NCBI GenBank assembly: GCA_963803115.1
Contig: CAWDLN010000013.1
Span: forward strand, 62,001 to 126,000
Reading direction: 5' to 3'
Source of the DNA: DATBGZ01 sp963803115
Lineage (GTDB): Bacteria > Actinomycetota > Actinomycetes > Mycobacteriales > Micromonosporaceae
Length of the DNA: 64,000 nucleotides
Of the stretch, positions 8,279 through 16,380 are shown piece by piece (the stretch's first letter is position 1; every line of letters starts with the position of its first letter). Under the pieces are notes generated by a model. The model worked only from the letters and a program-made list of their open reading frames with translations, had not been told where the DNA came from and did not search any database. The position numbers were made by a program, and so were the translations under genes.

Positions 8279-8761
8279 TCAGGATTCTTCGTCGTGCAGC
8301 GCGGACAAGGCGACGAGGGTCTGTGTCGTCCGGACGTTGGGCAGCGCCCGTATCTGGTCGATGAGCTTCTCCACCGCGCGCGGTGTCGAGGCGTGGACAC
8401 CGAGCAGCAGCGACCATTCGCCGGTCACCCGGAAGCACTCGTCGACGGTGGCGGTGTCGTCGCTGAACGCGAGGATCGCGCGGGCTGCGGCCGAGGCGCC
8501 CGGCCCGGCGGTACGCACGAGCACGAACACCGTTAGCGGGTGCCCGATCGCCTCCCGGTCGACCGTGGCCCGGTAACCCCGGATGACGCGGTCGGCTTCG
8601 AGGCGCTTGAGCCGGTTGTGTACGGCCGGCCGCGACATGTTGACCCGCCGGGCGAGTTCGGCGTGGGGCAGCCGCGCGTCGAGGGCGAGCATCCGCAACA
8701 ATGCGCGGTCGACCGGATCGATCGGCGCTCGGCGCCGTTCGTGTGCGTGGTCAACCGTCAC
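8279..8761 (-). CDS. Lrp/AsnC family transcriptional regulator
   Basis: Residues 14-60 form the AsnC-type helix-turn-helix (IDPVDRALLRMLALDARLPH, then VNMSRPAVHNRLKRLEADRV), followed by the alpha/beta RAM ligand-binding domain (ECFRVTGEWSLLLGVHASTP). The 160-residue length is typical. The start is a GTG at 8761. It ends one base from the convergent mal stop. Lrp/AsnC proteins usually sense amino acids, so regulation of the neighbouring glutamate/methylaspartate genes is a reasonable inference. Confidence 0.88.
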   Translation of the reverse strand: MTVDHAHERRRAPIDPVDRALLRMLALDARLPHAELARRVNMSRPAVHNRLKRLEADRVIRGYRATVDREAIGHPLTVFVLVRTAGPGASAAARAILAFSDDTATVDECFRVTGEWSLLLGVHASTPRAVEKLIDQIRALPNVRTTQTLVALSALHDEES

Positions 8762-8897
8762 GACGCCACCCAGCGATTCGTCATTGTGCGATCTTCAGTC
8801 CGGCTTTCGTGACTGGATTCTGCGCGGCAAACCATCAGCGAGGCAAGCCCGTGTTTGGCCAGCACGTCCCTCACGAGGATGGGTACCGCCAAGTCTG

Positions 8898-9917
8898 TTA
8901 GTGGCGCATCCTCGACAGTCCACGGCCATGCTGCAACGTCGAAATCAGGGCGATCGTGGATTCCGTCCCCTGATTGTGACTACACCCGTAGGCGTGCAGG
9001 TCGTCGGCGCAACCGCCGGTGATCCAGTTTGCGAGCTCCACTTTGGAGTCGTTTTCGCCAAGGAACCAGTCGATTGCGAGACGGATCTCGTCGTCCCATC
9101 TAACGTCACCCGTGAGTGCGCGTGCGCGGACGCAGGCGTCCGCGATCGCCGCTGCCTCGATCGGCTGCTGGTGGAATCCGGGTCGGGGCTCGCCGGTCGC
9201 CCAGCCCTCGGTCGGGGTGGTGGATAGATGCCCGTCGAGCGTCTCCTGCTCGAGCAGCCACACAAGTAGACGAAGCCCAGAGTCGACCAAGCGTTGGTGT
9301 TCGAGGTGCTGACCGGCCGCAAGGTGGACCTTGGCCAACGCCGCGTTCGCGTAGGTCAACCGGGGTTCGGGCCAGGGCCAGTCCAATGTATCGGTTGGGG
9401 GTCCCACGGTAGTCACGGCGTCCGCGAGTAGCTGCCGCGCACCTTTGTGAGATGGCATCACGTTCAGCACCTCGGCCGCACCCAGCCCGGCAAAGGCCAT
9501 GGCGCGGGGCCAGCGGGAGCGGTTGTGCGAGGCCCGTTCAAACGTCCGCAAGGCGGCGTCGTGCACGTGATCCGTCTGCGCCCGGGCCACGGCGGTGCCC
9601 GTGCCCCACAGGGCCCGTCCCCACCAGTCGCCCGTACCGGTCGGATCGAGCCATACTCGCTGATAGCTCAGTCGATTGTGGAATGTTCCGTCGTCGGCCT
9701 GCGCCTGCATCAGGAAGGCTAAGTACCGCTCGGCCAGCGCCGTGAGCTCCGCGGTTGGTCGCGGCTCCCGGCAGATCACCATCAGTCCACGTGCGACGTC
9801 GTCGACGCAGTACCCGTGCCCATGCAGCGGAATGGCGCCGCGGGCGTGCTCCAGGAGGCCGGTGTCGTCGCTGAGGGGCACGAGATGGGTGAAGGTTGGT
9901 TGCGGGTAGGCGTTCAT
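8898..9917 (-). CDS. Alpha/alpha-barrel protein associated with glycosyltransferases
   Basis: The 339-residue protein has repeated helical Trp-rich segments: HGHGYCVDDVARGLMVICRE, GTFHNRLSYQRVWLDPTGTG with DWWGRALWGTG, and a C-terminal GTESTIALISTLQHGR. This layout is that of six-hairpin alpha/alpha-barrel domains found beside, or fused to, GT4 glycosyltransferases. No signal peptide is seen. Its ATG overlaps the stop of a glycosyltransferase remnant by ATGA, so it was once part of a two-gene operon. Enzymatic activity is unknown; a glycosidase-like or sugar-binding role is inferred. Confidence 0.65.
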   Translation of the reverse strand: MNAYPQPTFTHLVPLSDDTGLLEHARGAIPLHGHGYCVDDVARGLMVICREPRPTAELTALAERYLAFLMQAQADDGTFHNRLSYQRVWLDPTGTGDWWGRALWGTGTAVARAQTDHVHDAALRTFERASHNRSRWPRAMAFAGLGAAEVLNVMPSHKGARQLLADAVTTVGPPTDTLDWPWPEPRLTYANAALAKVHLAAGQHLEHQRLVDSGLRLLVWLLEQETLDGHLSTTPTEGWATGEPRPGFHQQPIEAAAIADACVRARALTGDVRWDDEIRLAIDWFLGENDSKVELANWITGGCADDLHAYGCSHNQGTESTIALISTLQHGRGLSRMRH

Positions 9918-10130
9918 CGGGACGCCAGAGCGCGGTTTGCCAAAACGCTGGTCGTCAGGGACCGATACTCTTCAGCCACGGCGGGCCACAGCAATGACGG
10001 AGCGAGTCGAGCCGCTTCGGTGGCCATGCGCCGTGCCAATCCCGGTTCGGTGAGCACCGCATGCAGGGCGTCGTCCGCCAGGGGCCCGATGAGCTCGAAA
10101 CCGAGCCCGAAGCCAGGAGCATCACCACAG
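9914..10130 (-). pseudogene. Glycosyltransferase C-terminal remnant
   Basis: The last 60 or so codons read ALHAVLTEPGLARRMATEAA and then LWPAVAEEYRSLTTSVLANR, the usual closing helices of GT4-family glycosyltransferases. Upstream the frame dissolves into unlike sequence joined to a membrane-protein remnant, so the Rossmann domains are lost. The stop overlaps the start of the alpha/alpha-barrel gene (ATGA), showing the two were formerly coupled. Confidence 0.6.
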
Positions 10131-10364
10131 GGTGGGCGGCGACCCAGACCAGGTAAGGGGTGCGTGTTGCCCCGATCGCCCAGCGTTGCAGGAATGACAG
10201 TACGGCGGCGAAGCAACGGCACTAGCGAAGTGCAACGGGATGTTGAGGGAACCCTCGATGTCGACGATGCCGTCGGCGACCCAGAGCGGCAATCCGATGA
10301 GCATGCCGAGGACGTTGGCGATGAGCCAACGGCGTGAAGCAGACTTGTCCACAGTGAACTCCAT
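10075..10364 (-). pseudogene. Small membrane protein remnant, frameshifted
   Basis: From ATG 10364 the minus strand reads MEFTVDKSASRRWLIANVLG and MLIGLPLWVADGIVDIEGSL with a hydrophobic segment. It changes frame near 10210 and continues as VLSFLQRWAIGATRTPYLVW and VAAHPVVMLLASG, a second hydrophobic segment, before running into the glycosyltransferase remnant. I do not recognise the family. It looks like a two- or three-helix membrane protein broken by one indel and truncated at its 3' end. Confidence 0.45.
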
Positions 10365-10433
10365 GTCCGCCGAGCCATGCTCTATGCCTACACGTTTCAA
10401 GGCGGAAGTCGGACAACGAACCCGGGCCACCAT

Positions 10434-10790
10434 CGATTCACGCCTGTGTCAAGTCCGTCCTTGCCTGCTCTTCCGAGCGGCCACGCTATCGGAGAATCTT
10501 CGTCGCTGTTGATAGCTGCCCGGCGTCCCATCCCGTCGCCCAACTATACGAGCCCCGGTTACTGAGCACCCATCAGGCTCGGTGTGGCGGTCCACCCCTC
10601 TCCCCGGTCTCCACAGTCTGCGGGCTCGGCAACCGGACCCTCAGGTTCGTCTACGCCTGAACCTGCTACATGGAGGATCCGTGTTACGTTCGACCATGGC
10701 TCGTCCACTCGCCCGTTGCCGACGGCGCGCCCATCCGGAGTCCGGAGTGGCCTAAACGAGCCTGGTCGAAATGTGTGGAGGCTGTGAAGG
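10434..10790. other. Intergenic region without a convincing gene
   Basis: Several short frames cross this 357-bp stretch but all have Ser/Pro/Arg-rich shadow-like translations. I see no hairpin of note. It probably contains the promoter of the small gene at 10791. Confidence 0.4.
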
Positions 10791-11042
10791 ATGGCGACGA
10801 CGCGAGACCTTCTGGGGCGACTGGCTCAAGGCGCCGTGACCCTGGAGCAGGTGGTTTCTGACTTCCAAAGCCGCGTCTGGCCGGCTCCTCGTGAATTGAC
10901 TGATCCCGAGTTGTTTGGTATGGCCGACCCCCCGCTCGTACACGACGACAGTGTCGATTGGATTGAAATAACGCCCGGCCTGACTCGTCAACAACGTGCC
11001 GTACTCCGGGCGGCCTACGATCAAGCGGTTTATCGAGCGTGA
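10791..11042 (+). CDS. Small hypothetical protein (83 residues)
   Basis: ATG 10791 follows GGAGG (10777-10781) at good spacing. The product starts MATTRDLLGRLAQGAVTLEQ, has a central WPAPRELTDPELFG and ends TRQQRAVLRAAYDQAVYRA. It is acidic, soluble, predicted mostly helical, with a Trp near residue 30. It resembles short actinobacterial hypothetical proteins with a DLL...LEQV...DF N-terminus. No function can be given. It lies immediately before an insertion sequence, so it belongs to the accessory zone. Confidence 0.6.
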   Translation: MATTRDLLGRLAQGAVTLEQVVSDFQSRVWPAPRELTDPELFGMADPPLVHDDSVDWIEITPGLTRQQRAVLRAAYDQAVYRA

Positions 11043-11117
11043 CACGTGGAGCGTCGATGGGCCGTGGTGGATGTGGCGCCCGGGCAACTCGCATTGTCGC
11101 TGCCACGCCGCTAGTCT

Positions 11118-12707
11118 TACTTCGCCTTGAAAATCGGGGTCCCTGGCGGAGATGCTCGTGGATCTGCGTGACCGAGGCGTTGCGGCGCTGGGGTTTCGCG
11201 GCCCGGCCGTCACCGCATCGATGTTCACTCGTTCCCGGCGGCCAGTGCGGCGACCTTGACGAGGTTGTGGGCGAGGACTCCGTAGCCGCACCAGGTGGCG
11301 GTGCGGTCTCGTCCGTCAACGAGGCTGCGGTTCCAGCCGTAGCGGCGCTTGAGGTGGCTGATGCGTCCTCTGATCCGGTGCGCCACTTGATCAGCTCGCG
11401 GAAGCCGGGTGAGTGCTCCACTTTTTGGCGGGCCTTGCCGGGCTGTCCCTTGCGGGGGATTACGACGGTGGTCACACCGAGGTCTTCGAGTTCCGGTCGA
11501 CCGCGGCCTCGCCGTAGCCCCGGTCGGCAGTGGTTGTTGCGGGACGCGGCCGAGCCGTTTGGAGATGCGATTGATCCAGGGGCGAGTTGTTCGGCGTCGG
11601 GAGGGTTGCCGGGTCTTGACCTCGTAGTCGAGCACCAGCCCGTCTTCGTTGTCGACAACCTGGGCTTTGTACCGAATTCGACCGGCTTGCCAAGCCGGCC
11701 TTTCACGATGGGTCGGGCGTCGGGGTCGTGCAGGCTGACCAGCCGGGTGGCGGAGTCGATCCTGTCTCCGGCTATCCGCCGTCGGGTCTGGCGCCACCAC
11801 CCCGCCGCGCGGATGACCATTGTGGACAGTTCGTTGATCGCCTTGCGCAACCGGCCACGCCGCCGTCCCGTCACCCGCGCAGCGCCGGCGGGCGTTGTTC
11901 AGCACCGCCGCAGCGTCGTCGATGGCGCTGCCTGGGCCAGGTCGGCAAGCTCGCCGGTCAGTCGTAGCACCGTGGCCTGCGCTTCCTGCTTGCCTTCTGC
12001 GCCGCGCAACTTCAGCTTCGCCCCGATCGCGTGCACCTTCGCGGCCGCGATTTCGGTGGCGTCCCGGAACACGATGCGGGTCGCCCGGCCGGCCGCCTTG
12101 ATCCGTCCACGAGCTTGCCGATTGCCTCATCCGCGTGGGCCAGCAGCCCGGAGTCGGTGGGGTACTTAACGTTGGCCGACACGGTGGTGTCGGCGCGCAC
12201 TTTTCCCGTCTTCACCAACTTCGCCGCGTCCGCCCGCGCCAACAGCGCTTCGTTCAGCCCGGTCACCGCATCCTCACCGCACGGAGTGGTGATCTTCGAA
12301 GGTGAGGGCGGCACCGACCAGGGTCAGCCGGCAAAGATCCGCCACGAGATCGAGTCGGATACCTCCCGGTACAGCGAATCATACCCCAACCGGTACTGGT
12401 ACTTCAGGAACATCATCCGGAGATAGACCTCCACCGGGATGCTCGGCCGGCCGAACAGTTGCGTTGAAGTGCGCCCGGAACGGGGCGAAGAAAGCCTCGT
12501 CGTCCAGCCACCGGTCCACCTGCTCCAACAGCGGCGACATCCGCCGGACCTCCTCAGGCAGGACCGAGTCCCACAACGATGGCTGAAGGTTGCGCGTGAC
12601 CAGCACCGTGTACTCCTCACTACGGACCGAGATCATGATTCGATCCGACGAGAAGATCCACAAGCCGACACACCGACCACCGTCGATCTACTTTTCAAGG
12701 CGAAGTA
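11118..12707 (-). mobile_element. Complete insertion sequence with 16-bp inverted ends (IS5/IS1182-like)
   Basis: TACTTCGCCTTGAAAA at 11118-11133 is repeated exactly in inverse as TTTTCAAGGCGAAGTA at 12692-12707. GTCT occurs directly outside both ends (11114-11117 and 12708-12711 by my count), a candidate 4-bp target duplication. The roughly 1.59-kb element contains one minus-strand transposase gene. Ends, size and duplication length fit the IS5/IS1182 group; the exact family is uncertain. Confidence 0.8.
11225..12636 (-). pseudogene. DDE transposase of the IS at 11118-12707, multiply frameshifted
   Basis: The minus strand reads MISVRSEEYTVLVTRNLQPS and LLEQVDRWLDDEAFFAPFRA. In a second frame it reads GRPSIPVEVYLRMMFLKYQY and LYREVSDSISWRIFAG (DUF772-type N-terminal domain). 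Later frames give GKVRADTTVSANVKYPTDSG (first catalytic Asp region), GVTTVVIPRKGQPGKARQ, and finally HLKRRYGWNRSLVDG with TWCGYGVLAHNLVKVAALAA (C-terminal end). At least four frame changes are needed, so this copy cannot make transposase, although it could be moved by one supplied in trans because both ends are intact. Confidence 0.75.
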
Positions 12708-12815
12708 GTCTATGTGGCGAGTCGTTAATTGATAGCATAAGTCGGAGGCAATAGGCTGCGATCGATTCGAGGATCTGTTCGGCGGTCTTGACCCAGGCGA
12801 ACGGTCGTGGGTTGG
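12688..12815 (-). mobile_element. IS630-family transposase C-terminal remnant
   Basis: The minus strand encodes NPRPFAWVKTAEQILESIAA and then YCLRL, the standard closing helix of IS630 transposases (NPKPFxWTKTAxEIL). Only about 35 codons remain. One side is cut by the IS ending at 12707 and the other by the recombinase remnant. Confidence 0.65.
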
Positions 12816-12828
12816 CCTGGCTAACCGC

Positions 12829-13383
12829 GTGCAGCACCCCCACAGTGTCTACGTGCGCGAGGAGCAGATCGTTCCCCGGCTGGACGCCTGGCTCGCCCGC
12901 GCCTTCGCCCCGGACCGACTCGCCGACACTGTCCATACTCTCGCCGACGCCCAGGTTGACGAGCACGACGAGAGCAACGCAGCCCGCATCGCCGACGCCA
13001 AGAGGATCATGTCCGATTGCGACCGCCGCCTCGCCCGCTACCGGGCCGCCCTCGAGGCGGGTACCGATCCGGCGCTAATCGCCGGCTGGACGGCCGAGGT
13101 TACCGCCACTCGCGTCGCGGCCCAAGCCCAGATCCGTCAAGCCGCACAGACCACCGGCCGGATGACCCCAGACGAGATCAACACCCTCGTCACCGCGCTC
13201 GGCTCTATCGTGACCGTCCTGCGCGACGCGGATCCGCTCGACAAGGCAGAACTGTACGCCCGCGTCGGCCTTCAGTTGACCTACCAACCGAACCAGAAAA
13301 AGATCATCGCCGAAGCCAGGCCATCGGCGATCATGTACGAAGGTTCGTGTCGGAGGGGGGACTTGAACCCCCACGCCCGCTAA
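12829..13383 (+). pseudogene. Serine recombinase C-terminal fragment
   Basis: The frame reads PHSVYVREEQIVPRLDAWLA and CDRRLARYRAALEAGTDPAL, then a coiled-coil (TATRVAAQAQIRQAAQTTGR) and LDKAELYARVGLQLTYQPNQ. This is the C-terminal third of large serine recombinases, after the zinc ribbon. The resolvase catalytic domain and the recombinase domain are absent. Its 3' end runs directly into the 3' end of tRNA-Leu (last codons CRRGDLNPHAR are the complement of the tRNA), so the recombinase end and the tRNA may mark a former integration junction. Confidence 0.75.
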
Positions 13384-13431
13384 GGGCACTAGCACCTCAA
13401 GCTAGCGCGTCTGCCATTCCGCCACTCCGAC
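13349..13431 (-). tRNA. tRNA-Leu (anticodon GAG)
   Basis: The 83-nt minus-strand sequence begins GTCGGAG and ends CTCCGAC, a perfect 7-bp acceptor stem. It has a long variable arm (TGCCCTTAGCGGGCG), a T-arm GGGGGTTCAAGTCCCCC, and an anticodon arm CTAGC-TTGAGGT-GCTAG with GAG at positions 34-36. CCA is not encoded. Type II structure fits leucine. Confidence 0.95.
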
Positions 13432-13499
13432 GTGACGACTCCTGATCTTGGCCGCCAGCATCCGCCGACGCCCGCGCTCAGGCGACGACGCATCACTGT

Positions 13500-13922
13500 A
13501 CACGTAGGGCCAGCCCCTGATCCAACGGGATCGCCCGAGGGATGGCTTCGCCGCGCCGAGCACGACCGCTCCGAGTACGGCCGCGGCGCCGACGAACTGC
13601 CGGGGGACAAGGACTGGCCGAGCACCAGCCAACCCAGGATCGTCGCGACAACCGGGCTCAGTAAGGCCAGCATCGTGACCCGGGTCGGCGCGAGCCAACT
13701 CACCCCGCGGAACCAGAGGAAGTGCGCCACCGCCGTCCCGATGATCGCGAGATATCCGAAGCCGGCCAGGTTGGGCAGGGTAAGCGCCGGCAGCGGTCTC
13801 TCGACCACGCGCGCGGCCGGCAGCAGGAGCAGCCCGCCGGCGACCAGCTGCCACGACGTGAGCGCAACCACGCCGCCGACCGCAGAGTCGGCGGGCGGAG
13901 TTCCCCACCGTCGGCCCAGCAC
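13500..13922 (-). pseudogene. EamA/DMT-family transporter, C-terminal half only
   Basis: The minus strand reads VGGVVALTSWQLVAGGLLLL, LAGFGYLAIIGTAVAHFLWF, LAPTRVTMLALLSPVVATIL and GWLVLGQSLSP. A frame change near 13600 is needed to reach FVGAAAVLGAVVLGAAK. These are the last four or five membrane helices of one EamA repeat; the first repeat is missing because the marR gene starts at 13940. With truncation and a frameshift it is not functional. Confidence 0.68.
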
Positions 13923-13939
13923 GGTCGCGAGCGACAGGT

Positions 13940-14416
13940 GTGGAGCGCCCGGAGCTGGACACGCAGGCGATGGAGGTCTTCGGCCGCCTGTACCGGATCG
14001 CCCGAAACGTCGGCGACCGCCAGCAGCTTGTCTACGCGCGGTTCGGCATCAACGGCGGCGAGTTCGACGTGCTCGCTACGCTGCGCCGGGCGGGGCAGCC
14101 GTACCAGTTGACGCCGACCGCTCTCTGTGACTCGATGATGCTCATCTCTGGCGGGATGACGGGGCGCATCGATCGCCTTGAACGGCGCGGGCTGGTGCGG
14201 CGATCGCAGCACCCAAGTGATCGCCGGGCCCTGGTCGCCACGCTGACCGAGAAAGGGCTAGCGCTCGTCGACGAAGCGGTCGGGGCCGGGCTGCAGGCTC
14301 AGCGGAATGTACTCGACCGGCTGCCGGCGCGCGGCCGGGCGAAGCTCGCGAACCACCTGCGCGACCTCCTGGCCGCCACTGTGGACGGTGAGGTTGAAAG
14401 GAAGGCGTCCCTTTAG
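13940..14416 (+). CDS. MarR family transcriptional regulator
   Basis: The 158-residue product has the MarR winged helix: FGINGGEFDVLATLRRAG, then LTPTALCDSMMLISGGMTGR (recognition helix) and IDRLERRGLVRRSQHPSDRR (wing), followed by a dimerisation helix. The start is a GTG at 13940. The last codons (VERKASL) are encoded inside an intergenic-repeat copy that covers the stop, so that repeat has shaped the C-terminus. Target genes are unknown; it is divergent from the EamA remnant. Confidence 0.87.
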   Translation: MERPELDTQAMEVFGRLYRIARNVGDRQQLVYARFGINGGEFDVLATLRRAGQPYQLTPTALCDSMMLISGGMTGRIDRLERRGLVRRSQHPSDRRALVATLTEKGLALVDEAVGAGLQAQRNVLDRLPARGRAKLANHLRDLLAATVDGEVERKASL

Positions 14417-14450
14417 CGCGGAATCGGCAATGAGGGCGTCCCTCCTTACC
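14396..14450. repeat. Micromonosporaceae-type intergenic repeat, copy 1
   Basis: An arm GAAAGGAAGGCGTCCCTTTA is followed about 10 bases later by AATGAGGGCGTCCCTCCTTA. The paired G-rich/C-rich arms and the AGCGC spacer resemble the copy at 19402-19456. It overlaps the marR stop and lies between convergent genes, where it could act as a terminator. Confidence 0.6.
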
Positions 14451-14459
14451 CCTAAGCAG

Positions 14460-16310
14460 CTACGCGTACAGGGCGTCGATCGCGGCGTGGTGCATGTCGC
14501 CGATGACGCGCCGCCGGAGCTTCAACGTCGGTGTGAGCTCACCCGTCTCCGGCGTCCAGCTCGAGGTCGTGATGTGGAAGGCCTTCACCTGCTCCGGCCG
14601 GGACAGCTTCTCGTTGGCAGCGTCGACCGCGGCCTGGATCTCAGCCCGTACGGTCGGGTCCGCCGCCAATGTCGCGGTGTCCGTGGCGGTGATGCCGTGG
14701 GCGGCTGCCCACTGTGGAGCGACCTCCTCGTCGAGCACGATCAGCGCGGTCACGAACGTCCGGCGGTCGCCGATCGCCACCGCCTGAGCGATCAGCGGAT
14801 GGGCGCGGAGCAGGCTCTCGATCTGCGCCGGCGAGATGTTCTTCCCGCCGGAGGTGATGATGAGCTCCTTCTTACGGTCCGTGATGGTGAGATAGCCATC
14901 CTCGTCGATCGCGCCGACGTCGCCGGTGGCGAGCCAGCCGTCCGCGTCGGTGACCGTGTCGATGCCGCCGTCAGCGCGCAGATATCCCATGCACACCAAC
15001 GGTCCTCGGATCAGGATCTCGCCATCGTCGGCGATGCGGATCTCCATGCCCGGGTTGGGCCGGCCAACCGAACCGGGCCGAAACGCCTCCGGAAGGTTGA
15101 TGGTCCCGGTGCCGGTCGTCTCCGTCATGCCCCAGACCTCGAGGATGTCGATGCCCAGGCCGGCGAGGAACACCAGGATGTCGACCGGGATCGGCGCGGC
15201 GCCGGTGCCACCCCACAGCATTTTGTCCAGCCCCAGCATCGTGCGGGTGGGGGCAAGTACGGCCGCGTCCAGCTGCGCCAGCCGTATCGACAGATCCTCC
15301 GGTACGGGCTGGCCGTCCGCCCGCAGCCAGAAGGCCTCCCGCGCGAGCGCGGTCGCCGAGTCGAAGACGGCCTTCTGGTCGGGCGGCAACGACGCAAGTC
15401 GAGCTTGGACCGCGCCGGCCATCTTCTCCCAGACCCGTGGTACGCCGAAGAACGAGTCGGGGTGGGTGGCCTGCAGGGCTGCGATGAGCTGGGTCGGGTC
15501 GGGACAGATCAGTACGTGGCCGACGCGGTAGATCGGGTAGTAGATGCCGAGCATTCGCTCCGCGATGTGCGCCAACGGCAGGTAGGCGACGCTTCGCGGA
15601 TGATCCGGCATCGGCACCATCGCCTCCAGCACGACAGTCTGGTAGATCGCGCTGAAGTGGCTGATGACCACGCCCTTCGGATCGCCGGTCGTACCCGACG
15701 TGTAGAGCAGCGTCACCGGCTGGTCGGGGCGGATCGCCCGCCAGCGTTGCTCAAACAGCTCCGGCTGAGCCTGGCGCGCGCGTGCGCCCGACGTCTCGAG
15801 GTCGGCGAAGGTCACCGTGTTTGTCGGCGCGGCAGAGTCCATAGTGGACTTGACCGCGTCGAGGGCGGCCGGGTCGACAACCACGAACGTTCGCAGGGTC
15901 GGCACGTCGCCGAGCACCGGCAGCCAACGGTTGAGCTGTTCGCTGCCCTCCACGACCACGACGGGTGCCGCACTGTGCTGAGCCAGATAGCGGAGCTGAT
16001 CGGTGCTGAGCGTGGCGTACGCCGTGCACGGCACCGCGCCGAGATGGGTGGCCGCGAGGTCGACCAGCCAGTGCTCGAACCGTCCCGACATCGAGATGAG
16101 CATGCGGTCTCCTGGGCGCAACCCGATGCCGGACAGGCCGTAGGAGAGGTCCGCGACACGGTCGCGCACCGTCGCCCAGGTCAGGGTCTGCTCGCTGCCG
16201 AGCATGCTGAGCGCGGGTAGGTCGGCGAACTCGGTCGCGTTGCGGTGCAACAGCATCGGGATGGTGAGGCTGGCGGCGCGCTCGGCGTAGCGGGTGGCGT
16301 CAGTGTCCAT
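14460..16310 (-). CDS. Long-chain fatty-acid--CoA ligase (AMP-binding)
   Basis: The 616-residue adenylate-forming enzyme shows TLLYTSGTTGDPKGVVISHF (P-loop A3) near residue 190 and LEVWGMTETTGTGTINLPEA (A5). It also has GDVGAIDEDGYLTITDRKKE (A7-A8), GGKNISPAQIE, and a C-terminal domain ending LRRRVIGDMHHAAIDALYA. The layout is that of long-chain acyl-CoA synthetases (FadD15-like). ATG 16310 (MDTDATRYAERAAS) has AAGGAGG six bases upstream, so a longer upstream frame is rejected. It activates fatty acids with ATP and CoA in the cytosol or at the membrane. Confidence 0.9.
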   Translation of the reverse strand: MDTDATRYAERAASLTIPMLLHRNATEFADLPALSMLGSEQTLTWATVRDRVADLSYGLSGIGLRPGDRMLISMSGRFEHWLVDLAATHLGAVPCTAYATLSTDQLRYLAQHSAAPVVVVEGSEQLNRWLPVLGDVPTLRTFVVVDPAALDAVKSTMDSAAPTNTVTFADLETSGARARQAQPELFEQRWRAIRPDQPVTLLYTSGTTGDPKGVVISHFSAIYQTVVLEAMVPMPDHPRSVAYLPLAHIAERMLGIYYPIYRVGHVLICPDPTQLIAALQATHPDSFFGVPRVWEKMAGAVQARLASLPPDQKAVFDSATALAREAFWLRADGQPVPEDLSIRLAQLDAAVLAPTRTMLGLDKMLWGGTGAAPIPVDILVFLAGLGIDILEVWGMTETTGTGTINLPEAFRPGSVGRPNPGMEIRIADDGEILIRGPLVCMGYLRADGGIDTVTDADGWLATGDVGAIDEDGYLTITDRKKELIITSGGKNISPAQIESLLRAHPLIAQAVAIGDRRTFVTALIVLDEEVAPQWAAAHGITATDTATLAADPTVRAEIQAAVDAANEKLSRPEQVKAFHITTSSWTPETGELTPTLKLRRRVIGDMHHAAIDALYA

Positions 16311-16380
16311 GGCGGGCCTCCTTCGTACCGCCATCGTGCGCGGGTACGACCTGGTGTGTAAACACCGACGAGGCGGCTGG

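Noticed and set aside
8762..8897. Minus-strand mini-frame (DLAVPILVRDVLAKHGLASL) running into the Lrp gene start
   Set aside because: It has plausible codon use and a GTGA overlap, but no start with a ribosome site and no recognisable family; it may be a remnant, and I could not support it as a gene.
13349..13445. Recombinase or EamA frames reading through the tRNA
   Set aside because: Protein text such as RRGDLNPHAR is the familiar translation of a tRNA-Leu complement, so these ends are not real protein.
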